Source of the DNA: Crocosphaera sp. UHCC 0190
GTDB taxonomy: Bacteria; Cyanobacteriota; Cyanobacteriia; Cyanobacteriales; Microcystaceae
DNA length: 64,000 bases
Assembly: GCF_034932065.1 (NCBI RefSeq)
Contig: NZ_JAYGHP010000003.1
Span: forward strand, 62,001-126,000
Reading direction: 5' to 3'
Of this stretch, positions 1 through 7,882 are shown in pieces; within the stretch, counting starts at the first letter, position 1, and each line of letters starts with the position of its first letter. A model generated the notes under the pieces. The model was not told where the DNA came from, searched no databases, and was given only the letters and a program-made list of their open reading frames with translations. The translations under genes and the position numbers were made by a program.

Positions 1-1
1 A

Positions 2-541
2 TTAACAGTTTTCAGCACCTTTGTTGAAGCTTTCGTTACTAATATGCCCTGGACTTGGTCAGAACAAGGGGTTCATCCTTTACCCCTTGGGGTCACGTTT
101 CAAGTTGGGGCTGTACTCCTAACGGGGTGTATGGGAGGGAAAAATGCGGGGTTACTCGCTCAAGTTGCCTATGTATTTTTAGGGCTATTTTGGCATCCTG
201 TTTTTGCTCAAGGCGGGGGTTTAGATTATTGGCAGCAACCAAGTTTTGGTTATATTTTAGGCTTTATGCCTGGGGCTTGGCTTTGTGGTTGGATGGCATT
301 TCAAACTAGGACAAAATTAGAATCTTTGGCCATCGGTGGACTGAGTGGGTTGTTAGTGATTCATCTTTGTGGCTTAATTTATTTAGTTGGTTTGTCTTTT
401 TTAAGCCCTATAACTGTTCCTCATAACAGTCTATTCGAGATGATTATTAATTATTCTGTACAGCCTATTCCTGGTCAATTTGTGATTGTTTGTGCCATGG
501 CAATTATTGCTTTTATTTTACGTCAAATTTTATTTTATTAA
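2..541 (+). CDS. bioY: BioY-family biotin transporter S component, 5' end cut by window
   Basis: The reading frame is open to the left edge of the window, so the gene starts upstream and the Met at base 44 is internal. The visible ~179 residues are almost wholly hydrophobic, with Gly-rich helices and a glycine-rich 'TGCMGGKNAG' segment of the kind seen in the BioY core. BioY is the substrate-binding membrane subunit of energy-coupling-factor biotin uptake. lspA follows 53 bp downstream on the same strand and the two are probably co-transcribed. The assignment rests on the recalled family pattern and the length. Confidence 0.75.
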   Translation, partial: LTVFSTFVEAFVTNMPWTWSEQGVHPLPLGVTFQVGAVLLTGCMGGKNAGLLAQVAYVFLGLFWHPVFAQGGGLDYWQQPSFGYILGFMPGAWLCGWMAFQTRTKLESLAIGGLSGLLVIHLCGLIYLVGLSFLSPITVPHNSLFEMIINYSVQPIPGQFVIVCAMAIIAFILRQILFY

Positions 542-594
542 CTAAATCTAAATAAACTAAGGCTCAAGAAAAATCCCATTGATGGTGAAGATTT

Positions 595-1068
595 ATGAAA
601 AAAAATCGGTGGTTTTGGCTAGTAGGTTTGGTGGGTTTAATTATCGATCAAATCACTAAATATTGGGTAGTACAATCATTTCCTGACATGGGAGATACCT
701 TACCTTTATGGTCAGGGGTTTTTCATATTACCTATGTCGTTAATACAGGGGCAGCTTTTAGTTTTTTTACCGGAGGAGCTAAATGGTTGCGTTGGCTTTC
801 TTTAGGGGTGAGTTTAGCATTAATGTCTTTTGCTTGGTGGGGAGAAAAAATGAGGGTAACGGAACAATTAGGCTATGGTTTTATTTTATCCGGTGCATTA
901 GGCAATGGGTTGGATCGTTTTTTGTTTGGCTATGTGGTAGATTTTTTAGACTTTCGTTTAATTAATTTTCCGGTGTTTAATTTTGCTGATGTTTTTATTA
1001 ATATTGGTATTGTTTTTCTCTTAATTGCGAGTTTTCCCCCTCAGTCTTCTCCGAAATCATCTCATTAG
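595..1068 (+). CDS. lspA: Lipoprotein signal peptidase (signal peptidase II)
   Basis: Inner-membrane aspartic peptidase that removes the signal peptide from diacylglyceryl-prolipoproteins. At 157 residues it has the normal length. Four hydrophobic segments are visible, with the LspA signatures 'VVNTGAAFSF' (about 48-57), 'GNGLDR' (103-108), 'VVDFLDF' and 'FNFADVFIN'. Asp116 and Asp132 are the likely catalytic pair. The start is the ATG that opens with Lys-rich MKKNR and fits the positive-inside rule. It follows bioY closely on the same strand. Confidence 0.93.
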   Translation: MKKNRWFWLVGLVGLIIDQITKYWVVQSFPDMGDTLPLWSGVFHITYVVNTGAAFSFFTGGAKWLRWLSLGVSLALMSFAWWGEKMRVTEQLGYGFILSGALGNGLDRFLFGYVVDFLDFRLINFPVFNFADVFINIGIVFLLIASFPPQSSPKSSH

Positions 1069-1073
1069 TTATC

Positions 1074-1096
1074 TTCTGCCTCCTGCCTCCTGCTAA
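1074..1096 (+). repeat. CTCCTGC low-complexity repeat
   Basis: A short run of TTCTGCC/TCCTGCC heptamers directly after lspA. The same sequence type (CCTCCTGCCTCCTC) reappears inside mutS2 near 17110, which suggests a dispersed repeat. Confidence 0.6.
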
Positions 1097-1239
1097 AATA
1101 TAGTAACCAGCTAAAGAGGTGAATTATGGTTCAATTTAATTGATGGGGAATACCAAGTAAACCAGTTTAATGATGATAATTCCCTCGTCTCCCCCACCTT
1201 TCCCCACTTAAATCTGAGGGTAACACAGATTGTTCAAGT

Positions 1240-1378
1240 CATATTTCAGCCCTAACCCTAAAGGGTTGGGCTATAGGAACAAAGCCCGCCTGCGCGGGCT
1301 ATTCCGACAAATTATTAATATTTGAGCCTGCCTAGGCAGGCTTCGTTCCTATCGCTCCAGGCTTCAGCCTACGAGCAT
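1240..1378. repeat. Nested imperfect inverted repeat filling the lspA-DHH gap
   Basis: The 416-bp gap between lspA and the next gene holds no ORF I can support. Its core is an imperfect inverted repeat. ATAGGAACAAAGCCCGCC (from 1273) is mirrored by GGCAGGCTTCGTTCCTAT ending at 1352, and weaker pairing continues outward. Two smaller palindromes are nested inside, AGCCCGCCTGCGCGGGCT and GCCTGCCTAGGCAGGC, and AACCCTAAAGGGTT lies on the left. It looks like a small MITE-like dispersed element, and a transcript could form a long branched hairpin. Confidence 0.7.
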
Positions 1379-1484
1379 TTCAAAAGAATGAAATAGCCCT
1401 GCTAAAAACCTTAAAAGCTCCCCAAATAGGTAGCCAATTTTTCTAAATCCTAAAGTATGTTTTTTGTGAGAATTTTATGAAAAT

Positions 1485-2726
1485 CTAAGCATGAATGACT
1501 TGATTTTTAGGATTAACTAAACGCAAGAGTTTTTGTTTAATTTGGGCATCTACTAATTCCCATTTCAACTTAGTATAATCGCTGTCATCATTGCCGCCGC
1601 CAAAAAAGCCCATGGAAATCTCAAAGCCACCAGCCATCTCTCTACCGCCACCATAATAACGCCCTTGAGCATCTTTTCCTAAAGCTTCTTTGAGAAATTC
1701 ATCGGGATCTAGGGTGAGTTTATTGGTGCGTAAAGAACCGATCACTACTTCAATTTCATGCTCTTGGTCATGGATAATACCATAAACCAAGGCGGTGTGA
1801 ATATTCTCTTCAGTTACTAGAAAATCGGCTGCTTGGGGAATGGCATCTCGATCTTCATATCTTAAGTAACCCACCCCCGCAATGGAGAAATTGTTTTGAA
1901 TGAAACGGTTTTTCAGCGATCGCTCGATCACATCCATTACCCGACCCGATCGCGCTGATTGTAGCACTGAATTGAGTAATTGGGGATCATAAACACGGGA
2001 TAAATAGGCCGCAGCGAGTAAGTCTTCTTCCTGTGCTTGTAATAACCCATTGGTATCAGAGCGAATACCGTGCATCAACGCTGTAGCACACTTGACATGA
2101 GTGGGGTTATTACTATTAAAGTCTAATAGCCCTGCTTGTAGGTATTGGGCGATAATGGTGGCGGTGGCGCGAATTTTGGGACGCAAATCCATAAATTCGG
2201 CGTTGATGTTACCCTGTTGTGTATGATGATCTACCACGATCACAATGGGGATTTTTGCCTGTTTAACATAGGGCATTAATTGGCTGGTATTGCCCTGAGA
2301 GTCTACTAAGACACAACCTTGATAAATGGAGAGATCCCGCTCTTTTAGGGTGCTGACACTCCACCGTTTGGCGGGTAAACCTGTCAGTCTGACAAGGGCA
2401 ATATTTTCTTGGTGAGAAAGGGTACCTGCGTAAACGATATCACATTCAATCTCATAAGGCTGAGCCATCAATTGATAAGCCCAGGCACTAGAAAGGGCAT
2501 CAGGATCAGGAAAATCTTGGATAACGACGATATGACGCTCACCACGGTGAGATTCTAAGGTTTGTTGTAGCTTTTGTGCTAGTTTCCCCAAGGATAGACA
2601 TTGACTCCCCTTTCCACTTTCTGGGACAGTATTTGTCCCATTCTCGTCTTCTACTTTATTTAAGGCGGATGGTAATTTGGTGGGTGAGTTATTATTCCCC
2701 GTAGGAGTAAGTAAGGTTGCTTTCAT
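1485..2726 (-). CDS. DHH-family phosphoesterase (NrnA-like)
   Basis: The product is a DHH/DHHA1 phosphoesterase of 413 residues. The N-terminal half carries the metal-binding motifs 'DFPDPDALSSAW', 'VLVDSQGNTS' and 'VVDHHTQQ', and the C-terminal DHHA1 part carries 'YYGGGREMAGGFEI'. Relatives degrade short oligoribonucleotides, pAp or cyclic-dinucleotide products, using two Mn ions. The first ~45 residues are Ser/Asn/Thr-rich and look disordered, so a slightly later start is possible. The gene is monocistronic and divergent from the ABC-2 permease. The exact substrate cannot be read from the sequence. Confidence 0.85.
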   Translation of the reverse strand: MKATLLTPTGNNNSPTKLPSALNKVEDENGTNTVPESGKGSQCLSLGKLAQKLQQTLESHRGERHIVVIQDFPDPDALSSAWAYQLMAQPYEIECDIVYAGTLSHQENIALVRLTGLPAKRWSVSTLKERDLSIYQGCVLVDSQGNTSQLMPYVKQAKIPIVIVVDHHTQQGNINAEFMDLRPKIRATATIIAQYLQAGLLDFNSNNPTHVKCATALMHGIRSDTNGLLQAQEEDLLAAAYLSRVYDPQLLNSVLQSARSGRVMDVIERSLKNRFIQNNFSIAGVGYLRYEDRDAIPQAADFLVTEENIHTALVYGIIHDQEHEIEVVIGSLRTNKLTLDPDEFLKEALGKDAQGRYYGGGREMAGGFEISMGFFGGGNDDSDYTKLKWELVDAQIKQKLLRLVNPKNQVIHA

Positions 2727-2885
2727 CTGCTAGGCTTTGATTAAACGATGATTGGGTTGATTGACTTTTGTGATTTAGATAACTTGGGGTTAAAGTTTAC
2801 CATCTCCTCAATAAAATGTGGAAAGGACTATCTTGATGAAGTGTAAAAGTTATCTAAGGAGATTAACCGTATATTTGACTACTTT

Positions 2886-3725
2886 ATGAATGACTCTACT
2901 TATTATTATTATATCTCCTCTAGATTGTTTTTAACTATGAAGTGGTTTATTAAAAAAGTCTTGACTATTCTTTCGGTTTATTATGCCAATATGTTAGAGT
3001 ATCGGGCAGAAATTTTTTTATGGGTTTTATCGGGTTCCCTGCCTATTATTTTAATGGGGGTTTGGGTAGAGGCTGCCCAAGGGGGAAAGTTTGTCTTAAG
3101 TGCGACGGAATTTGCTCGTTATTTTTTTGCTGTTTTCCAAATTCGTCAATTTACTAATGTTTGGGTGATTTGGGATTTTGAAAAAGAAGTTATTGAAGGA
3201 AAATTATCTTTTAAATTATTACAACCTTTTGATCCGGCATGGCATCATATAGCTAGACATATTGCTGAAAAATTTACTCGTCTTCCTTTAGCTATTTTTC
3301 TCACAGTTTTATTTTTTGCTCTTTATCCCCAAGCTTTTTGGATACCCAATATCCTCAATATTCTTCTATGTTTAATGACGATGGTAATGGCTTTTACTTT
3401 ACGATTTTTAATTCAATATACCTTTGCCATGGGTGCTTTTTGGACAGAAAGAGCAACTGCTATTCAACAATTTTGGTTCTTATTTGATATATTTTTATCA
3501 GGGATCGCGGCACCTTTAGATGTTTTTCCCTCTACTGTCCGTGATATTGTTATGTGGACACCTTTTCCTTATACTGTTTATTTTCCTGTGGCTTTATTGC
3601 TTGATTTTCCGGTTAATATAATGAGTGGTTTTTTGATTATGTTCGGTTGGATAGTAATTTTTGCTATTCTTAATCGTTGGTTATGGAAATTAGGATTAAA
3701 ACAATATTCAGGCATGGGAGCATAG
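2886..3725 (+). CDS. ABC-2 family transporter permease
   Basis: A 279-residue integral membrane protein with six likely helices. Its N-terminus ('YYANMLEYRAEIFLWVLSG') is typical of the cyanobacterial ABC-2 permeases (ABC2_membrane_6 / COG4587-like) that work with a separately encoded ATPase. No ATPase gene adjoins it, and the substrate is unknown. The first ~17 residues (MNDSTYYYYIS...) look untypical, so translation may begin at the Met codon at 2937 (MKWFIKK). No clear Shine-Dalgarno decides this. Confidence 0.75.
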   Translation: MNDSTYYYYISSRLFLTMKWFIKKVLTILSVYYANMLEYRAEIFLWVLSGSLPIILMGVWVEAAQGGKFVLSATEFARYFFAVFQIRQFTNVWVIWDFEKEVIEGKLSFKLLQPFDPAWHHIARHIAEKFTRLPLAIFLTVLFFALYPQAFWIPNILNILLCLMTMVMAFTLRFLIQYTFAMGAFWTERATAIQQFWFLFDIFLSGIAAPLDVFPSTVRDIVMWTPFPYTVYFPVALLLDFPVNIMSGFLIMFGWIVIFAILNRWLWKLGLKQYSGMGA

Positions 3726-3774
3726 TTAATTAGGGTTTGCTGAATAATAGACTTTAACTCTAAAGACAAAACCC

Positions 3775-3804
3775 CGTAGAGACGTTGCAGGCAACGTCTC
3801 TACG
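3775..3804. repeat. Perfect intergenic palindrome, core GAGACGTTGC
   Basis: Two 14-bp arms (CGTAGAGACGTTGC and its exact complement) flank a 2-bp centre between the convergent permease and methyltransferase genes. It may act as a bidirectional terminator. It belongs to the variable-core palindrome family described in the findings. Confidence 0.85.
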
Positions 3805-3845
3805 TTAACCTACTTTAATAACCGGATTTGGTATTAATTATTAGT

Positions 3846-6800
3846 TTAGCAGATTAAGTTCGGTAGAACAAAATATTCTCGATACGCCATCAAAGCATCT
3901 TGTTTAACTTCCTCAGCAACAATGGGAAAGGTGTTTAATATATGACTAAATTCTGTTTCATTTAACCCGTATAAGTGGGCTATCATTCCATCTAATTCTG
4001 CCCGTAATTTGGCTCTTTCTGTTTCGCTGGTGACACCATTTTTATGACTACCTAACCCGACTTCTTGGGCTAATTCGTCATATTCTGGGGTCGTACAAAT
4101 TAGTTTAGCTGCACGTTCTACAATTTCCTTAAAATAAGCATCTTTTTCTGTTAGTCTGGGAACGGGTAATTGATAAATATAGAACATATTAATATTAGCT
4201 GATACTTTTTGTCTTAACAACCAATCAACTAGAAAAGAATTAAGAAAAGAAACACACAATAATTGATATTTATGCTCTAAACTTTCTGAAATATTTAGAG
4301 AATTACCAGTAAAACAGGGTGGAATTACTGAAAAAATTAAAGTTCTTTGATCTGTATTCCTTGCAATAGCACGATAAGCTAATCTATAACACTGATAATC
4401 TAATATTTGACCCTTATCAACGCCTTTTTTACCTAATACAGTTTGTCTTCCTTCTGCTTCATCTATCCAATAACGAGGTTGTGCATAATTATGAGTAAAT
4501 TGATGTATCATTTTTCCTTCATATAAAGGTAATCTTCTTTTTGCTGGTTCAGTTTTAAATAAATGACTATCATTAGTCATGTGAAATTCTGAGGTTAATT
4601 TTAAATTCCATGTGTCTTCTATTTGTTCCCCCAATAAAGGAAACTGACTCATCTTTTTAGCGATAGTAATATCTAAATCTGTTTTAAACTCCATCACTGA
4701 AATAGAATCAGGGGATAATTGACGAACGAGATTAATATCAATATCAACTAATTTCGATTCATCATTAAGAAATTGACCTAATTCTTCCTTTCTTATTGCT
4801 TCTCTAGGATCTATGCGAAAGATAGCTTTAAAAGAAGAAGTTTGACTTCCTTTTTCAAAATCTAATAAACAGAATTTAAAGCGATGATCAACCCCTTCAA
4901 AGATAAATCTTTCATTTGATAAACTAAATAATTTTCCTAATTCAGTTTGAGAAAATAACATTTCTCTAAGTTGTTTTGTCCCTAAATCTGTATAAATTCC
5001 TGTAGGAATAATAATTCCACAACGTCCATGAGATTGTAATAAATTAAACGTTTGTTCTAAAAATAACTTATATAAATTAATATCTGTTCCCTGTTTTTTG
5101 CCATTTACCACTGATATTTGATTAAGATATTGTTCCGCACTGCGATAATATAAACTCACATGAGGATATTGACTTTGATAGTCTAACCATGCACTAGCAA
5201 CCTCAGCATTTTCTAAGAGTTGTTTCTGTTGTTTCTCAAACGTTTTAATATCCATCTTATTTTTAGTCACCAAGTCGCTATAACTTGCAAAAAACTCTTT
5301 TGCTTGGGGTTTAAAAATCTCCCAAGGAGGGTTAGTAATGATGATATCAAATCCTCCTCTATCAATAATCTCATCAAAATGATAACCCCAATGAAAGGGT
5401 TTTAACGCTTCCATGTCTGCAATATTTAAAAGACGCTTTTTAGCTTTTCCTTTAAGTTGTACTTCCTCATATTTAATCCCCAACTTAATGCTAAACTCAT
5501 CTAATAATAATTGATTTAACTTAGCGATAGATTCACGGTTAACTTTTTCAATATGATCTCTCAACATTTGTAATCTATCAGTTTGAGACGTTCCCTTTAC
5601 TTCTCCTTGCAAAAAAGCGTGTTCTTTATACTTACGAATACTCTCATTTTTCTCTTTCAAAATACGTTCATATTCTGATGCTGCAAGCTGAGATAATAAA
5701 CTTCCTTGAATAAAAGTAGGTTCTAATAAATTAATTTGAGTGCTTTCATCGTTAACATTTGAAGACTTATTTTTTTTATTACTAATACTATCAAAAGCAT
5801 TACCATCAACACGAATTAAACCAATTAAAGAATTACCTGCCATAATATTAAAATCAATATTAGGTAAGGGTTCTAAATCATCCACTGTTTTCGCAGAAGC
5901 AACTAAACTTAAAAAGAGACGTAATTTAGCAATTTCCGTCGCTTCTTCCATGATATCAATACCATATAAATTATTGGTAATGATACGCTTTTTAATATAA
6001 TATTCTAAAGAAGGATGACGAGTCATAATTTCTTGTAAACGGGTTTTATTTTTTTCATCTCCAGACTGTTTAATATAATCAAAAATGCTGGTATAAATAC
6101 TAATTAAATGCTTTAAAGCAGCGACTAAAAAAGCCGCACTTCCACAAGCAGGATCTAAAATTGAAAGATTAGGTAAAATATCATCTAACAATAGATTACA
6201 GATGTTGTTATCTAAATTATCAGTAACACAACCATCTTGGTTGTTAGAAGAAGATAACAGGCTAGAAGCCTGTGTTACAATGAATTTATCAATAGTACGC
6301 TGACATAAATATTCAGTAATTTCGGGACGAGTATAATAAGCACCAAATTCTTTTTGGTTAATATACTTCTCAAAAATATAGCCTAACACATCAGGATTAA
6401 TCTCGTCATCTTTACCCGTTGGTCTATCATCTAAATGCCAAGTATAACTAGAAAATAAACTAAAGATTTCCGTGAAACCCAGATCCGCTATCTTAATTTT
6501 ATCCTGATATTTCACTTCAATAGAATGAGGTAAAAATAAGCCCCCATTCAAATATTTAATCTTACCAATTAATTGATTAACTGCATCACTTCTTAATTCT
6601 TCTCGTTGACCAAACCCTTGAAAAAATAAACTTTTTAAGAACTCTTGATAATATAAATCTTTCCCTTTTTGTTCACTTTCATCTAACTTATCTTGCAGAT
6701 AATCCGTATTACCATCATCTAAAAACCCTTTCTTTTGCAGGAAATAAATAAACATCAAACGATTTAAAATAACAGAAGCATACCAAGACGCATCCTTATT

Positions 6801-7361
6801 ATTATCAATTCCTTCAATAAAACCAACTAATTGTAAATGCTTTTGTTGAAACTTACCAAAAAATTCCTTAGTTACTTTTTCAATATCAAACCCTTTCTTA
6901 ACCCGTTGAGTCATTTCAGGTAAATTAATGATTTCTTCCTCCTCTAAAGAAACCGCTATCTTTTCTAAGTTCTGAATTAATAACTCTCCCGACTGTTTGA
7001 TATTAAAGTTGGTTTCTTTGAGAATAGGACGTTTTTCACCCTCTCGTTTTACCCATTGCCAAACTTGTTGACCCGACTTTAAACAACCATAAATAATCAG
7101 ATGTTCATGGGTATATTTAGTGACCTCTGTATCAATTCGTTGACGACTGTTTTGAGGGGGTATAGGTTCATTTTCTGTCAGACAAGCGTAAATAACTAAC
7201 CCACGTTTTTGAGCGATCGCCTGTAAAGAATATGAGTCTTTATCTATAATAATAGGAGGAATAGAAATATCAACATTATCCCAAAATAATTCCTCAATAA
7301 ATAAGGATTCAAAATCAAAAGCTTTGAGGTATTTCTGCACTCGTTGACGGTTTAATTTCAT
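3846..7361 (-). CDS. Eco57I-type N6-adenine DNA methyltransferase, large
   Basis: A 1171-residue class I SAM-dependent DNA methyltransferase. Motif I 'DPACGSAAFL' lies near residue 405 and catalytic motif IV 'TNPPW' near 677, both characteristic of N6-adenine methylation. The first ~250 residues form an extra domain of the kind found in type IIG/ISP-like enzymes ('HEHLIIYGCLKSGQQVWQWV', then 'WYASVILNRLMFIYFLQKKG'). The C-terminal third, with 'LYEGKMIHQF', resembles the target-recognition region of Eco57I/PglX-type proteins. It is the last gene of a four-gene operon headed by a PLD-SNF2 helicase. I infer a restriction or phage-exclusion role. I see no unambiguous nuclease motif in this protein. 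Confidence 0.85.
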   Translation of the reverse strand: MKLNRQRVQKYLKAFDFESLFIEELFWDNVDISIPPIIIDKDSYSLQAIAQKRGLVIYACLTENEPIPPQNSRQRIDTEVTKYTHEHLIIYGCLKSGQQVWQWVKREGEKRPILKETNFNIKQSGELLIQNLEKIAVSLEEEEIINLPEMTQRVKKGFDIEKVTKEFFGKFQQKHLQLVGFIEGIDNNKDASWYASVILNRLMFIYFLQKKGFLDDGNTDYLQDKLDESEQKGKDLYYQEFLKSLFFQGFGQREELRSDAVNQLIGKIKYLNGGLFLPHSIEVKYQDKIKIADLGFTEIFSLFSSYTWHLDDRPTGKDDEINPDVLGYIFEKYINQKEFGAYYTRPEITEYLCQRTIDKFIVTQASSLLSSSNNQDGCVTDNLDNNICNLLLDDILPNLSILDPACGSAAFLVAALKHLISIYTSIFDYIKQSGDEKNKTRLQEIMTRHPSLEYYIKKRIITNNLYGIDIMEEATEIAKLRLFLSLVASAKTVDDLEPLPNIDFNIMAGNSLIGLIRVDGNAFDSISNKKNKSSNVNDESTQINLLEPTFIQGSLLSQLAASEYERILKEKNESIRKYKEHAFLQGEVKGTSQTDRLQMLRDHIEKVNRESIAKLNQLLLDEFSIKLGIKYEEVQLKGKAKKRLLNIADMEALKPFHWGYHFDEIIDRGGFDIIITNPPWEIFKPQAKEFFASYSDLVTKNKMDIKTFEKQQKQLLENAEVASAWLDYQSQYPHVSLYYRSAEQYLNQISVVNGKKQGTDINLYKLFLEQTFNLLQSHGRCGIIIPTGIYTDLGTKQLREMLFSQTELGKLFSLSNERFIFEGVDHRFKFCLLDFEKGSQTSSFKAIFRIDPREAIRKEELGQFLNDESKLVDIDINLVRQLSPDSISVMEFKTDLDITIAKKMSQFPLLGEQIEDTWNLKLTSEFHMTNDSHLFKTEPAKRRLPLYEGKMIHQFTHNYAQPRYWIDEAEGRQTVLGKKGVDKGQILDYQCYRLAYRAIARNTDQRTLIFSVIPPCFTGNSLNISESLEHKYQLLCVSFLNSFLVDWLLRQKVSANINMFYIYQLPVPRLTEKDAYFKEIVERAAKLICTTPEYDELAQEVGLGSHKNGVTSETERAKLRAELDGMIAHLYGLNETEFSHILNTFPIVAEEVKQDALMAYREYFVLPNLIC

Positions 7362-7383
7362 TGTAGTTTTTAATTGTTAATTG

Positions 7384-7605
7384 TTAATTTTCAAGAAACC
7401 ATTGTTTTAAATCTGCCTCAGTTTTAAAGTCTAATAAAGCTTCTCCTAAATTTTCTAATTGTTCAACAGATAACCCTCGAATTTGAGTCACAAAATCCGC
7501 AGAAACTTCACCAATACGACGATTAAGTTGGCGTAAAACTAGGTTAGCTTCTCCTTTTTGCTTTCCTTGTGCTTCAATCTCTTGATAAATAACAGATTCT
7601 TTCAT
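7384..7605 (-). CDS. Small DUF4351-like protein
   Basis: A 73-residue protein that matches the C-terminal DUF4351 tail of Rpn/PD-(D/E)XK-type cyanobacterial proteins ('LVLRQLNRRIGEVS', then 'LENLGEALLDF'), with the nuclease domain missing. An upstream ATG at 7632 is in frame, but AGAGGA sits four bases before the ATG used here, so I prefer this start. It lies between the helicase and methyltransferase genes in the operon. It is either an orphan remnant of an Rpn gene or a small accessory subunit. Its function is unknown. Confidence 0.65.
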   Translation of the reverse strand: MKESVIYQEIEAQGKQKGEANLVLRQLNRRIGEVSADFVTQIRGLSVEQLENLGEALLDFKTEADLKQWFLEN

Positions 7606-7621
7606 GATGTCCTCTAATAAT

Positions 7622-7852
7622 TTAAGCAACATTGTTTAATCGTTGTTCTAATTCTTGATGCAAGGCAAGATAATGACGATAATCATTAGCCCATTCTATA
7701 AAAGTGACATCATCTGATAATATTCCTTGATTGTACTGGCGATAAAAATCTTCAGAGTTCATTTGATGTTGATTTTCATACAAACTAAGTCGTTTCGTAA
7801 CAGCAATTAAAGCATCTAAGGATGATGTATATTGAATAGTCTGTTTACGCAT
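7622..7852 (-). CDS. Small antitoxin-like protein
   Basis: A 76-residue acidic, helical protein with the pattern 'SEDFYRQYNQGILSDDVTFIEWANDY', an 'EEFYRRYxxGxLxDDxxFxEW' type I associate with antitoxin-like small proteins of cyanobacteria. The frame can open earlier at a TTG (7873), but AGGGA precedes this ATG at good distance. No toxin of the usual partner type adjoins it. It sits 30 bp after the helicase stop and 16 bp before the DUF4351 gene. The family resemblance is from memory and the function is not established. Confidence 0.6.
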   Translation of the reverse strand: MRKQTIQYTSSLDALIAVTKRLSLYENQHQMNSEDFYRQYNQGILSDDVTFIEWANDYRHYLALHQELEQRLNNVA

Positions 7853-7882
7853 TTTTTTATTCCCTATCTGCAATTAACTATA

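Noticed and set aside
44-541. The ATG at base 44 as the true start of bioY
   Set aside because: The frame is open to the window edge and the residues before it fit the protein; the gene is simply cut.
5740-6000. Plus-strand ORF inside the methyltransferase gene
   Set aside because: It is a shadow frame opposite coding sequence with no recognisable protein; likewise the other antisense frames in mutS2, the helicase and fabF.
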